A stretch of 64,000 bases of DNA from Micromonospora lupini (GCF_026342015.1 NZ_JAPENL010000001.1:1054001-1118000); one strand, 5' to 3'; counted from the first letter of the stretch, positions 8,875 to 21,262 are shown. Notes: generated by a model from the sequence alone, not told the origin. Program-made: numbers and translations.

Positions 8875-11131
8875 CAGGCGGCGCTCCTGTCCGGCGAGGT
8901 GGCAGGGCCGGTCGAGACCTGGGCCACGTCGTTCAGTTGGTGGTGGGGGGCTTGCAGTTGAGTTGCCAGGCGGGCGGCCAGGTGCAGGCGGACGGGGCCT
9001 GTTTCGCAGTCGACGACCACGCAGGGCGCAGCCGTCGCGGCCAGCACCTTCGCCGCTGCCGCCGCCCGGTCCAGCGGGCGGGTGCCGGCGGTGGCCCGGC
9101 CGTCGGTGACGACGAGGACCAGAGGGCGGCGCTTCGGGTCGCGCAGGCGCTCCACCCGCAGCAGATCCACGGCGGCGAGCAGGCCCTCGGCCAGCGGCGT
9201 ACGCCCACCCGTCGGCAGCTCGGCCAGCCGGGTCGAGGCGGCCAGCACCGACGAGGTGGCCGGCAGCAGCGTCCGCGCACCGGCACCCCGGAAGGCGATC
9301 ACCGCGACCTTGTCCCGCCGCTGGTACGCGTCGGTGAGCAGGGCGAGGACCGCGTCCTTGACGGCTGTCATCCGCTGCCGGGCGCCCATCGAGCCGCTGG
9401 CGTCCACCACGAACAGCACCAGGTTTCCCTCGCGTCCCTCGCGAACCGCCTCCCGCACGTCGTCCGGGCGCAACCGCAGCGGACCGGCCAACCGTCCCCG
9501 CAACGCCTGGTGCGGCGCGGCGGCGCGGATCGTGGCCGGCAGGTGCAACGCGCCGACCCGGCCCGCCGGCACCCGGGCGCCTGTGGTGCGCCCCCGCCCG
9601 GTGCGGGCACGCGAACGCCGGCCGGGCACGCCGTCACCGACGCCGGGCGCGGTGAGCAGCCGGGCCTTCAACCCACCCCGGGGTACGGCCGCCGGCTGGG
9701 ACTCCCCGCCGCGGGTCGGGTCGTCGTCACCGGTCGCCGATTCCCGGCCCCCGCGCGGACGCGAGTTCTGCCCGTCGTCGCCCCGGTCGCCCGGCTGGCG
9801 CCGCGACCAGCCATCGTCGTCGCCCGGCTGTCGCTGCGGCCACCCGTCGGCACCGTCGGGGCCGTCGGTGCGCCCGTCTGGGCCACTGCCGTCGCGCGCC
9901 GCCGAGGGCCCGGCCGACCCGGGTGCACCCCGCTCGGCCCCGTCGCCGCTGCCGTCGCCACTCGGGCCGCCGTCACTCGGGCCGCCGTCACTCGGGCCGC
10001 CACCACTCGGGCCGCCGCCACTCGGGCCGTCACCGCCGGCCGGGCCACCGCCCTGCGGGCCCCCGTCGTCCGGGCCACCGTCGTGCGGGCCGCCGTTGTC
10101 GTCCGAGTCGTCGGGGTGCGCGTCCTGGGCGCGCTGCAACGCCTCGTCGAGGCGCTTGGAGTCCAGGCCCGGGGTGTCGAACGGGTCGCGGCGGCGGCGG
10201 TGCGGCAGGGCGAGGCGGGCGGCGACCCGGACGTCGTCGATGGTGACCCGGTCCCGGCCGTGCCACGCGGCGTGCGCGAGGGCGGTCCGTGCCGTGACGA
10301 TGTCGGCGCGCATGCCGTCCACGTCGAACTCGGCGCACACCTCGGCGATCTGCCGCAGCGCGGCGTCCGGCAGGCGTACCCCGGGAAGCCTGCGGCGGGC
10401 GGCGGCCACCTGCGCGGCGATCTCCGCGTCGGCGTCGGCCCAGCGGGCGGCGAAGCCGGCCGGGTCGGCGTCGGCGGCGAGCCGGCGACGCACCACCTCG
10501 ACCCGGACCGCAGGATCCCGGCTGGCGCCTACCTCGACGGTCAACCCGAAACGGTCGAGCAGCTGCGGGCGCAACTCCCCCTCCTCCGGGTTCATGGTGC
10601 CGACCAGCAGGAACCGGGCCGCGTGGCTGACCGAGACACCCTCACGCTCGACGTGGCTGCGGCCCATCGCCGCCGCGTCGAGCAGCAGGTCGACGAGGTG
10701 GTCGTGCAGCAGGTTGACCTCGTCGACGTAGAGCACCCCCCGGTGGGCGGCGGCGAGCAGACCCGGCTCGAAGGCGCGTACGCCCTCGCCGAGGGCCTTC
10801 TCCAGGTCGAGCGATCCGACGACCCGGTCCTCGGCGGCGCCGACCGGCAGCTCCACGAGCCGGGCCGGGCGGGTCTCGGTGGCGGCGTCGGCCGGATGCG
10901 GACCGTCCGGGCAGGCCGGGTCCGGCTCGGCCGGGTCACAGCCGAAGCGGCAGCCGGCGACCCGGCGCACCGGGGGTAGCAGCGCGGCGAGGGCCCGCAC
11001 GGCTGTGGACTTGGCGGTCCCCTTCTCACCCCGCACGAGGACCCCGCCGATCGCCGGGGACACCGCGTTGAGCAGCAGCGCCAACCGCATGTCGGCCATG
11101 CCGAGCACCGCGCTGAACGGGTAGGTGACGC

Positions 11132-11135
<4 letters not shown>
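8874..11135 (-). CDS. Magnesium chelatase-type ATPase, fused ChlI/ChlD (cobaltochelatase partner of CobN)
   Basis: AAA+ ATPase that in actinomycetes is thought to replace CobS/CobT as motor for CobN. Of 753 aa, residues about 1-340 are a ChlI/BchI-like module: Walker [10 protein letters not shown] at 36-44, Walker [10 protein letters not shown] around 133-141, and [21 protein letters not shown] long Gly/Asp/Pro-rich linker with [16 protein letters not shown] repeats follows (about 345-480). The C-terminal part is a von Willebrand A domain with the MIDAS motif DASGSMG at about 578-584. The ATG at 11135 overlaps the cobN stop (ATGA). The linker varies freely and is encoded by a simple GC-rich repeat around 9.95-10.09 kb. 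Confidence 0.9.
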
Positions 11136-14800
<3,665 letters not shown>

Positions 14801-14939
14801 GGCAGGCTCCGGACGGTAACGTCGGCGCGCTCGCGGGAGCGGCCTGGCGACGTGGGATGGGCGCAGGGTTCAGCGGAGGCCGCGATCCGGCCCGCTCACC
14901 GGCGAGCGGCCGGGGACGACGGGCGGCGCGGTCCGGAAC
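14801..14939 (-). other. Spacer between 31-codon frame and cobN, with a small hairpin
   Basis: This 139-nt stretch of the operon leader holds no gene I can support. It contains a short inverted repeat, CCGCTC-GCCGGT-GAGCGG on the minus strand, near 14891-14908. No U-tract follows, so an ordinary intrinsic terminator is unlikely. No strong Shine-Dalgarno is visible before the cobN GTG, so cobN translation may depend on this leader. Confidence 0.4.
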
Positions 14940-15035
14940 TCAGCGGTGAACGGAGTCGATGCCGATCGCGGCGACGACACGGCCGCCGTGCGGGAAACGG
15001 CAACCGCCGTCGATGATGGAGACGCCAAGCGTCAT
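14940..15035 (-). CDS. Short ORF (31 aa) directly after the cobalamin riboswitch
   Basis: The frame reads MTLGVSIIDGGCRFPHGG then 13 more residues ending in GIDSVHR. An excellent ribosome binding site (GAGGAGG, 5 nt before the ATG at 15035) sits right below the riboswitch, so its start is exactly where the riboswitch would act. I do not recognise a family. It has one Cys and two His and no membrane segment, so it does not look like the cobalt transporter subunit CbtB. It may be a leader peptide setting up cobN translation or a small functional protein; the strong RBS supports translation but not function. Confidence 0.5.
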   Translation of the reverse strand: MTLGVSIIDGGCRFPHGGRVVAAIGIDSVHR

Positions 15036-15074
15036 CGGGTCCTCCTCGGGTGTCCACGCCCTGGGGTACGTCCC

Positions 15075-15225
15075 GACGGCCGAAGTATCCTGGCTTCCGG
15101 ATCGACGCTCTCCCCCGGCCTTCCAACCGCAGACACACGGCCGTGACTCGCGAGGGGGGATCGCTCCCCGGTGACAGTGGCGGGACCGCGTCGGATTCGC
15201 ACCGACTTCCTTCACTGCCGTCAGG
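15075..15225 (-). ncRNA. Cobalamin (AdoCbl) riboswitch
   Basis: Read on the minus strand, the sequence has the hallmarks of the cobalamin riboswitch in order: a 5' P1 arm GACGGC, GTGCGAATCC, CGGTCCCGCCACTGT with the B12-box core GCCACTG (plus-strand 15175-15181), an AGTC segment, and near the 3' end GAAGCCAGGATACTTCGG followed by GCCGTC, which pairs with the 5' arm. It lies upstream of the 31-codon frame and cobN, all on the same strand. The likely mode is inhibition of translation initiation at the GAGGAGG site downstream, since no U-rich terminator follows; this mode is inferred. Confidence 0.9.
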
Positions 15226-15294
15226 CCGCGAATGCTGCCACACCCGTCCACCGCCGGTCAACGCAGGTCCCGGCGTCGCCGGCCGCGCTCACCT

Positions 15295-15410
15295 GCTCCG
15301 GAGCGGCAGCGCGACGAGCCGCACGCCACGAGCCCCACGCCACGCGCCGCACGCCTTGAGTCGCACGCCACGCGCCGCACACCATGAGTCGCACGCCATG
15401 CGGCGCGTGC
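15295..15410. repeat. Degenerate short repeat, GCACGCCACGCGCC type
   Basis: A run of imperfect copies of GAGTCGCACGCCACGCGCCGCAC-type sequence of about 18-28 bp (for example around 15352-15380 and 15381-15400). It lies upstream of the cobalamin leader. No coding function; the open frames through it are by-products of the repeat. Confidence 0.6.
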
Positions 15411-15521
15411 ACACGTTGCCACGCGGAGGCTCGGCGATGCCGACGGTGCGGGGGAAGTCGACCGGCGGCAGGACGCTCCCGCAGCGGGGAGGGTGAGGGT
15501 CACTCGGCCCCTGTGGAGCTG

Positions 15522-15539
15522 ATGTCGTAGACGACATCG
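15522..15539. repeat. 18-bp palindrome GATGTCGTAGACGACATC
   Basis: Perfect 8-bp arms (GATGTCGT / ACGACATC) around a 2-bp centre, in otherwise gene-free DNA. A similar half, GGCGATGTCGTC, occurs near 16121-16132 at the other end of the repeat region. It could be a regulator binding site or part of a dispersed repeat family; no gene start lies within 500 bp downstream on either strand in a way that decides this. Confidence 0.6.
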
Positions 15540-15549
15540 CCCTAACTCT

Positions 15550-15972
15550 CCCTCGCTGACCCCGCTCCCTGACTCCCGCTCCCTCACCCCCGCTCCCTGA
15601 CCCCGCTCCCTCACCTCCGCTCCCTGACCCCGCTCCCTCACTCCGCTCCCTGACCCCGCTCCCTCACCTCCGCTCCCTGACCCCGCTCCCTCACTCCGCT
15701 CCCTGACCCCGCTCCCTCACTCCGCTCCCTGACCCCGCTCCCTCACTCCGCTCCCTGACCCCGCTCCCTCACTCCGCTCTCTCACTCCCGCTCCCTCACC
15801 CCCCCTGACCCCCGCTCCCTCACTCCCGCTCCCTCACTCCCGCCCCTGATCCCCGCTCCCTGATCCCCGCTCCCTCACTCCCGCTCCCTCACCTCCGCTC
15901 CCTGACCCCGCTCCCTCACCTCCGCCCCCTGACTCCACTCCCTGACCTCCGCTCCTCACTCCCGCTCCCTGC
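15550..15972. repeat. Pyrimidine-rich tandem repeat (CCGCTCCCTGACC / CCGCTCCCTCACT units)
   Basis: More than 400 bp built of alternating 13-bp half units CCGCTCCCTGACC and CCGCTCCCTCACT (about 26 bp per double unit), regular from about 15600 to 15780 and looser at both ends. The plus strand is almost all C and T with few A, a strong strand asymmetry. Reading frames crossing it give Gly/Ser/Arg-rich peptides without start signals and are rejected as genes. Such an array may form unusual DNA structures and vary in copy number. Confidence 0.9.
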
Positions 15973-16230
15973 CGTGAGCCCCGATCACCTTGACTCCCGC
16001 TTCCCGACTCACGCCCGCTGCCGCGAGCCCACCCGCTTCCTGACCCGCCCATCGCACCCGACACGTCCACCGCACCCGAGCCTTTCTGAGGCGCACGCCA
16101 GTCGGTCGGTTCGCTTCCACGGCGATGTCGTCAACCGCATCAACTCCAAAGGCATCGACCACCACCCGCCACCCGCAAAGGGCCGAGCGGTGCTCGCCTG
16201 CGCGCAGGGCAGCCGGCTCCGGGCGCCACC

Positions 16231-16332
16231 CCGATCAGCGGGCATGGCCGCTCCAGCCGATCAGCGAGCGCGGCCGCTCCAGCCGATCAGCGGGCGTGGC
16301 GCTCCAGCCGATCAGCGGGCGTGGCGCTCCGG
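16231..16332. repeat. Four tandem copies of a 25/26-bp unit, running into the 3' end of a gene
   Basis: Copies begin CCGATCAGCG at 16231, 16257, 16283 and 16308 and end in GCTCCAG or GCTCCGG. The last copy overlaps the final codons and stop of the minus-strand gene at 16312-16647; each copy therefore carries a variant of ERHAR-stop in that frame. This suggests repeated duplication of the gene's tail into the downstream spacer. Confidence 0.8.
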
Positions 16333-16647
16333 GTGGGCGCGGTTCCACACCCGCATCCGCTCCGGGTAGCCGGTGCGGGCCGCCTCGTACAGCGGCACCG
16401 CGTGCTTGCGGGCGATGGCGCCAGCCGCGCGGGGGGTGCCGGTGCGGCGGCGGATCCACTCGCCGTCGTGGGCGATCGCCACCACGGTGGTGTCGGTCGC
16501 GGTGGTCTCCGGTTCCAGGTAGAACTCCACTCCCCGCCGGCTGGCGACGAACGCCTCCAGCGCGGCGAGGTCGTCCCGGGTGGCCTCGCGGTCCAGCTTG
16601 GTCGGGGTCGCCCCGGCGCCCCTTGACCGCCTGTTGAACCAGCTCAT
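16312..16647 (-). CDS. Conserved hypothetical protein, 111 aa
   Basis: A small soluble protein starting MSWFNRRSRGAGATPTKLDR, with a recognisable body: RDDLAALEAFVASRRGVEFY, then a beta-rich segment ending VVAIAHDGEWIRRR, and a helical tail AGAIARKHAVPLYEAARTGYP. No signal peptide, membrane segment or catalytic motif is visible and I cannot name a function; proteins of this kind are common in actinomycetes. It is divergent from the sigma factor gene that begins about 150 nt away. The stop lies in the last copy of the tandem repeat described at 16231-16332. Confidence 0.7.
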   Translation of the reverse strand: MSWFNRRSRGAGATPTKLDREATRDDLAALEAFVASRRGVEFYLEPETTATDTTVVAIAHDGEWIRRRTGTPRAAGAIARKHAVPLYEAARTGYPERMRVWNRAHPERHAR

Positions 16648-16812
16648 GCCCAGCCCCTCTCCTCGGACGCCCCTCCAGTTCAGCACCGATTCCTGGCAAT
16701 ACGCTGCACGCCGGGTGGGAGAAATCTGACTCGCCGGACCCGGTGGGCGGAACCCGCGGCACGTGGGCGGTGTCAGCACTGTGAGGAACCGGAGGTCTCC
16801 CTGGACGACGAC

Positions 16813-17352
16813 GTGCTCGTCACCCGCGCTCGGGCCGGTGACCTGGAGGCGTACGACCTCCTGGTCGCCCGGCACACCGCGTCCGCGCACCGGACGGCGG
16901 TGCTGCTCGGCGCGGGCTCCGACTCCGAGGACGTCATCCAGGAGGCGTTTGTGAAGGGCTACCGCAAGCTGTCCCGTTATCGGGGAGAGTCGTCCTTCCG
17001 ATCCTGGCTGCTGGCGATCGTCGCCAACGAGACCCGCAACCTGCATCGTTCCCGCACGCGCCGCGACGGCCTGGCCCTGCGGGCGGCGGCGTACCCGGCG
17101 TCGGAGGTCGTCGAGGACGACGCGGTAGGCACCGTCCTCGCCGGTGAGCGCCGCGCCGCGCTGGTGGCGGCCCTGCGTCAACTTCCGGTACGCGACCGAG
17201 AAGTGATCGTCTGCCGGTTCTTCCTCGACCTCAGCGAGGACGAGACGGTGGCGACTCTGGGTTGGCCCCGGGGCACGGTGAAGTCGCGGACCTCGCGGGC
17301 CCTGGCGAAGCTGCGCGCCCTGCTCGCCGACGAGGGGGTGCGCCATGGGTGA
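16813..17352 (+). CDS. ECF-type RNA polymerase sigma factor
   Basis: Sigma-70 family factor with only regions 2 and 4. Region 2 covers about residues 5-80 (GDLEAYDLLVARHT, SDSEDVIQEAFVKGYRKL, SFRSWLLAIVANETRNLHRS), region 4 about 115-170 (LRQLPVRDREVIVCRFFLDL, then GWPRGTVKSRTSRALAKLR). The GTG at 16813 gives 179 aa, but a GGAGG at 16791-16795 lies 17 nt before it and only 5 nt before an in-frame CTG at 16801, so initiation at CTG giving DDD at the N-terminus is possible. The stop overlaps the next gene's ATG by 8 nt, pairing it with a membrane partner. Confidence 0.9.
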   Translation: MLVTRARAGDLEAYDLLVARHTASAHRTAVLLGAGSDSEDVIQEAFVKGYRKLSRYRGESSFRSWLLAIVANETRNLHRSRTRRDGLALRAAAYPASEVVEDDAVGTVLAGERRAALVAALRQLPVRDREVIVCRFFLDLSEDETVATLGWPRGTVKSRTSRALAKLRALLADEGVRHG

Positions 17353-18085
17353 CCCCGACCGGGGCGCGGACGGCCTCGAAGCGGAGCTGCGCGACCTGTC
17401 CGCCTGGCTGGAGACGCCCGACGCGCCGGACGTGACCGCAGGCGTACGCGCCCGCCTCGTCAGGGGCGTACCCCGGCGTCGCCGTTGGCGCTCCTTCGCC
17501 GCGGCGGCGCTCGTGGCCCTGCTGGTCGCGGCGCTCCCGCCGACGCGCGCCGCCATCGCGAACGCCGTCGGGGAGGTGCTGCGCTTCGCCGGCGTCAGCA
17601 TCGCCACGTCGCCCACGCCGTCGCTGCCCGCGGGCGAGCCGTCGCCGTTGCCGTCGCAGCGGACGGTCGGGTTGGACGAGGCGCGACGGGCGGTGCGCTT
17701 CCCGATCCGGATGCCGTCCGCGCTGGGTCCACCCGAGCGGGCGTTGGTCGCCGACCCGGACGGCGCCGGCGCGCATCGGGTGGCGACGCTGCTCTACGAC
17801 GGCGGCGCGCTGCGCCTCGACGCGTTCGACGGTCGCCTCGACCTGACCTTCCACAAGCAGATCGACCGACCGGAGGCGGAGTGGACGGAGGTCAACGGCA
17901 ACTTCGCCATCTGGGTCGATGGTCCCCACGTGGTGTCCTACGTGGACCGTTCGGGGCAGGTCCGGCGGGAGACCGCCCGGCTCGCGGCCTCGACCCTCAT
18001 CTGGGAACAGGCCGACGTGACCTACCGCCTGGAGGGTGCGCTCACCAGGGCCGAGGCGCTCGAGATCGCCCGGTCGCTCCCCTGA
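17345..18085 (+). CDS. Membrane-anchored partner of the ECF sigma factor (putative anti-sigma)
   Basis: A 246-aa protein with a short acidic cytoplasmic N-terminus, a basic stretch GVPRRRRWRS, one transmembrane segment at about 50-67 and a roughly 175-residue external domain with a Ser/Pro linker and a beta-rich C-terminus (TLLYDGGALRLDAFDG, WEQADVTYRLEGALTRAEA) that resembles the DUF4367-like outside domains of anti-sigma proteins. The zinc anti-sigma motif HxxxCxxC is absent. The 8-nt overlap with the sigma gene implies co-translation. Role as anti-sigma factor is inferred from position and topology. Confidence 0.75.
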   Translation: MGDPDRGADGLEAELRDLSAWLETPDAPDVTAGVRARLVRGVPRRRRWRSFAAAALVALLVAALPPTRAAIANAVGEVLRFAGVSIATSPTPSLPAGEPSPLPSQRTVGLDEARRAVRFPIRMPSALGPPERALVADPDGAGAHRVATLLYDGGALRLDAFDGRLDLTFHKQIDRPEAEWTEVNGNFAIWVDGPHVVSYVDRSGQVRRETARLAASTLIWEQADVTYRLEGALTRAEALEIARSLP

Positions 18086-18122
18086 CGACCTTGCGGACGG
18101 TTGCCGGAAGGCGGCCAGATGC

Positions 18123-20465
18123 TCAGAGCGGCAGCAGGTCGAGCCGCTGGACGACCTGCAACGCTTCGGCCGCGCGGCCCTGTACGCGCAACAGGACGAC
18201 CAACCGCTGCCAGGAGTCGTGGGCCTCCCGGTACTGCCCGAGGCTCTCGTGCAGCCCACCCAGGCTGTTTAGGCAGTCCGCCTCACCCCGGGTGTTGCCG
18301 ACCTCGTGGTAGACCGCAAGCGCCTGCCGGTAGTAGGCCAACGCCGAGTGCTGCTGACCGGTGCCGTGCGCGATCAGGCCAAGGCTGTGCAGCGTGTCGG
18401 CTTCACCGTCGGGATGCCCGTGCTGCCGAAACAGGGTCAGGGCGCGCGTGCAACTGTCCTGCGCCTCTTCGTAGCGTTCCAACTGGGCGCACTCCCAGCC
18501 GACCGCGTTGAGCGCCCGGGCTATCTCCACCGTGTCGGCGAGATCCTGGAACTCGGCCAACGCCTCACGGGAGTGCAGCAGCGCCTGTCGAAGGTCTCCA
18601 GCGTGATCTGCGGCGACACCCAGCGCGTAGTGACACCGTGCCAGCTCGGCGGCGTCGCCGGCCTCGTGGGCACGGTCGACGGCCAGCCGCAGATGACGCA
18701 AACCCTCCTCCTGCTCGCCATTCTGGCTGTGGGCCTGACCCAGATAGCGGTGCGCCATGGCTCGTGCCGAGATGCTCGCCCCCTGCTCGGCGGCGGCCAG
18801 GCCCATTCGCCACACGGCCAACTGTTCGACGGCCTGGCGACGTCGGGCGTGGAACGTGACCAACGTCCGGGCCAGTTGCCACACCTGGGGAAACCACAGC
18901 CGTTGCATGGCCAGGCGCTGACTCTCCAGCACCCGTTCCTGCTCGGCGTCGAACCACGACATCGCCACACTCGCATCCGTCAACACCGCTGGGGTGCAGC
19001 CGGGTGCCGGCTCGCCGAGTATGAGTGGATGGCGGCGCGGGTCGAGCAACCGGTCCGCCGCGCAGGCGGTGTGCAGATAGAAGTCGACAAGCCGCCGGAC
19101 CGCCTCCCGGTCCTCGCCACCCTGCTGGTTCCGGCCGCGCTGGGCACTGTAGAGATGAACCAGGTCGTGCATCCGGAAGCGGCCCGGCGCGTGCTGGCGG
19201 ACCAGTGCCGTGTCTTCCAGCTCCCGCAACAGCTCCTGTGCCCGCGGCGTCGACGTGCCCGCCAGGCTGGCCACGGCGGGCAGGCTGATGTCGACGACCG
19301 GAACCAGACCGAGAAGATCGACGACCTTGCCGGCCTGCGGGGTCAGGGCCCGCCAGGACCAGGAGAAGACCGCACGTAGGTCGGCCCGCAATTCTCCGGT
19401 GGTGAGGGCGTCGAGTCGGACGGTGGTGTCGCGTAGTTCGCGGACCAGGCCGTCGAGCGGGTGGTCGGGATGCGTGGCGGCCCGGGCTGCCACGATGGCC
19501 AGCGCCAGCGGTAGACCGCCGCAGTGTCGCACCAACGCGTCGAGAGCTGAGCGGTGCTGGAGCGCCCGCGCCGGGCCGAGGCGGGTGGCAAGCAACTCCC
19601 GCGCCTCCGTCTCGGAGAGCCTGTCCAGTGTGAGCGTCCTGGCGCCATGGGTGACGGTCAGGCCGCGTAGCCGGTGACGGCTGGTGATCAGGACCGTGCA
19701 GGTGGGAGTGCCGGGCAGAAGGGGAATGACATGGTCGGTGTCGCGGACGTTGTCGAGGAGCACGAGCATGCGCCGCCTGGCGACCAGACTGCGAAACAGC
19801 GCCGACTGGGCATCCACCGGGTGCGGTACCGACGCGGGTGGAACGCCAAGAGCCTGCAGAAAGCCGCGCAGCGTCACCGCGACCGGCAGCGGGGTGGGTT
19901 CGGGTCCGAAGCCGCGAAGATCGGCGTAGAGCTGCCCGTCCGGGAACTGGTCGGCGTGCATGTGGGCCCACTGCAACACCAATGAGGTCTTCCCGATCCC
20001 GCCCGCACCGCCGACGGCCGAGATCAGGACCGTCCTGCTCAGGGGATCTGGTTGGCCGACGGCGGCATCGAGGAGGCGCAGCTCGTCGGCTCGTCCGATG
20101 AACAGGGCCGGCGGGGCGGGCAGCTGTCGCGGCACCGGTGCCGCCGCGTTGGCGCTGCCGGTGTCGAAAGTCGGGGTGGTGGCCGCGGCCAGACGATTGC
20201 GGGCCGCCAGCCAGGTACGGGCGTCCTGGGCCGGCGCACAGGCACGGACAAAGGCGATCAGTGTATCCGCCCGGGGAAGTGAGTCGCGGCGCAGCATATC
20301 GGCGATGGTGCTGCGGGCCAGCACATCACCGCGCCGAGCCGCTCGCTGCTCCAGCTGCCGGTAGGTGTAGCCCGAATCTTCCTTCAACCGGCCCAGAAGA
20401 GTCACGAACTCCGCTACGTCGCGTGCTCCGTCGGGTCCCCCGCCTGCCGCAACCATTCTCCTCAT
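18123..20465 (-). CDS. STAND-type transcriptional regulator: HTH, NB-ARC ATPase, TPR repeats
   Basis: A large signal-transducing ATPase of about 780 aa. An N-terminal helix-turn-helix-like region (about 17-65: EFVTLLGRLKEDSGYTYRQL, STIADMLRR) is followed by an NB-ARC NTPase domain with P-loop GGAGGIGKTS at about 152-161, RRMLVLLDNV as Walker B region, and GGLPLALAIVAARAATHPDH. From about 540 to the end lie TPR-like helical repeats (AMAHRYLGQAHSQNGEQEEG, LHSLGLIAHGTGQQHSALAY, CLNSLGGLHESLGQYREAHD). Proteins of this layout switch between ADP- and ATP-bound states. The start is uncertain: ATG at 20465 is chosen; a GTG at 20540 with AGGAAA upstream would add 25 residues. It is alone on its strand. 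Confidence 0.88.
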   Translation of the reverse strand: MRRMVAAGGGPDGARDVAEFVTLLGRLKEDSGYTYRQLEQRAARRGDVLARSTIADMLRRDSLPRADTLIAFVRACAPAQDARTWLAARNRLAAATTPTFDTGSANAAAPVPRQLPAPPALFIGRADELRLLDAAVGQPDPLSRTVLISAVGGAGGIGKTSLVLQWAHMHADQFPDGQLYADLRGFGPEPTPLPVAVTLRGFLQALGVPPASVPHPVDAQSALFRSLVARRRMLVLLDNVRDTDHVIPLLPGTPTCTVLITSRHRLRGLTVTHGARTLTLDRLSETEARELLATRLGPARALQHRSALDALVRHCGGLPLALAIVAARAATHPDHPLDGLVRELRDTTVRLDALTTGELRADLRAVFSWSWRALTPQAGKVVDLLGLVPVVDISLPAVASLAGTSTPRAQELLRELEDTALVRQHAPGRFRMHDLVHLYSAQRGRNQQGGEDREAVRRLVDFYLHTACAADRLLDPRRHPLILGEPAPGCTPAVLTDASVAMSWFDAEQERVLESQRLAMQRLWFPQVWQLARTLVTFHARRRQAVEQLAVWRMGLAAAEQGASISARAMAHRYLGQAHSQNGEQEEGLRHLRLAVDRAHEAGDAAELARCHYALGVAADHAGDLRQALLHSREALAEFQDLADTVEIARALNAVGWECAQLERYEEAQDSCTRALTLFRQHGHPDGEADTLHSLGLIAHGTGQQHSALAYYRQALAVYHEVGNTRGEADCLNSLGGLHESLGQYREAHDSWQRLVVLLRVQGRAAEALQVVQRLDLLPL

Positions 20466-20731
20466 GTTCCGGGTCGTGCAATTCACGTGCAACCCCGCTC
20501 GGTCCCTGTCCGGTCCGGTGATCGGAACAGACCGGGACACGGCTGACAGTTTCCTGACGCCGGCGGTGCGCCGGACCGGGTGTCGGCCGGCCGACGGCCC
20601 GGCGGCTGGACTCGCGCCGTCGTCGGACTGTCAGGCCTCGCCGCGACGCAGAGCGAGACGTCGCTGAGGAACCTGTTCGACACGACAGGTGTCTCTCTGG
20701 TGCGGGGCACACGTTCGACGGAGGAGGCGCG

Positions 20732-21262
20732 ATGGTCACCTGGGGCAGAGTCCTGCTGGGGGCGGTTCTCCTGCTGGCGGGCTGCGCGGCCGCTGACCCG
20801 GCCACGACGCCGGCCAGCGGCCCGGCAGCGACGCCCGCCGCACCGCCGTCGGTGCGGGCGACGACCGGCTGCGCGTCGAGGGTCGAGACGGGATCGCTGC
20901 CCGACTGGGCGGACGAGGGGTTCCACGGGGACACCCGGATGCCGCACGTCTTCGGCGCGCGGGGCGACATCGTGGCGGTGCTGTTCACCCACCCGCTGGC
21001 GCAGGTCCGGACGGACGGGTCGACCAACAAGATCCTGTGGGTGTCCCGTCCGGTCAGCACGTCGCCCGCCACGTACTCGCCCGCCACGCTGGTGATCACC
21101 GCGACGCTGGACGGCACCGACACCCGGGTCACCCATGAGGTCGCCGGCGGGCCGGGCCCGTCGATCATCGACATGCCGAGCGCGGGCTGCTGGCACCTCG
21201 ACCTGCGCTGGGGCGGGCGCACCGACACGATGGATCTCGTCTACGCGGAACGGAAGCCCTGA
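20732..21262 (+). CDS. Putative lipoprotein, 176 aa
   Basis: Signal peptide VTWGRVLLGAVLLLAGC with lipobox LLAGC and lipidated Cys18, so it should be anchored outside on the cell membrane. After a Pro/Ala/Thr linker comes a domain with GFHGDTRMPHVFGARGDIVA, ITATLDGTDTRVTHE and an ending MPSAGCWHLDLRWGGRTDTM, a beta-rich fold with two Cys. I recognise the general type (actinobacterial lipoproteins with a CWxxxL...G near the C-terminus) but no function. A strong RBS (GAGGAGG) precedes the ATG. Confidence 0.75.
   Translation: MVTWGRVLLGAVLLLAGCAAADPATTPASGPAATPAAPPSVRATTGCASRVETGSLPDWADEGFHGDTRMPHVFGARGDIVAVLFTHPLAQVRTDGSTNKILWVSRPVSTSPATYSPATLVITATLDGTDTRVTHEVAGGPGPSIIDMPSAGCWHLDLRWGGRTDTMDLVYAERKP

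Noticed and set aside
15258..15641. Frames giving RERGQGAGVRE-type repeats
   Set aside because: Produced by the tandem repeat; no RBS, no homology-like features, and the frame changes along the array.
15550..15972. Possible CRISPR array
   Set aside because: Units are contiguous 13/26-bp repeats without unique spacers, and no cas genes are nearby.
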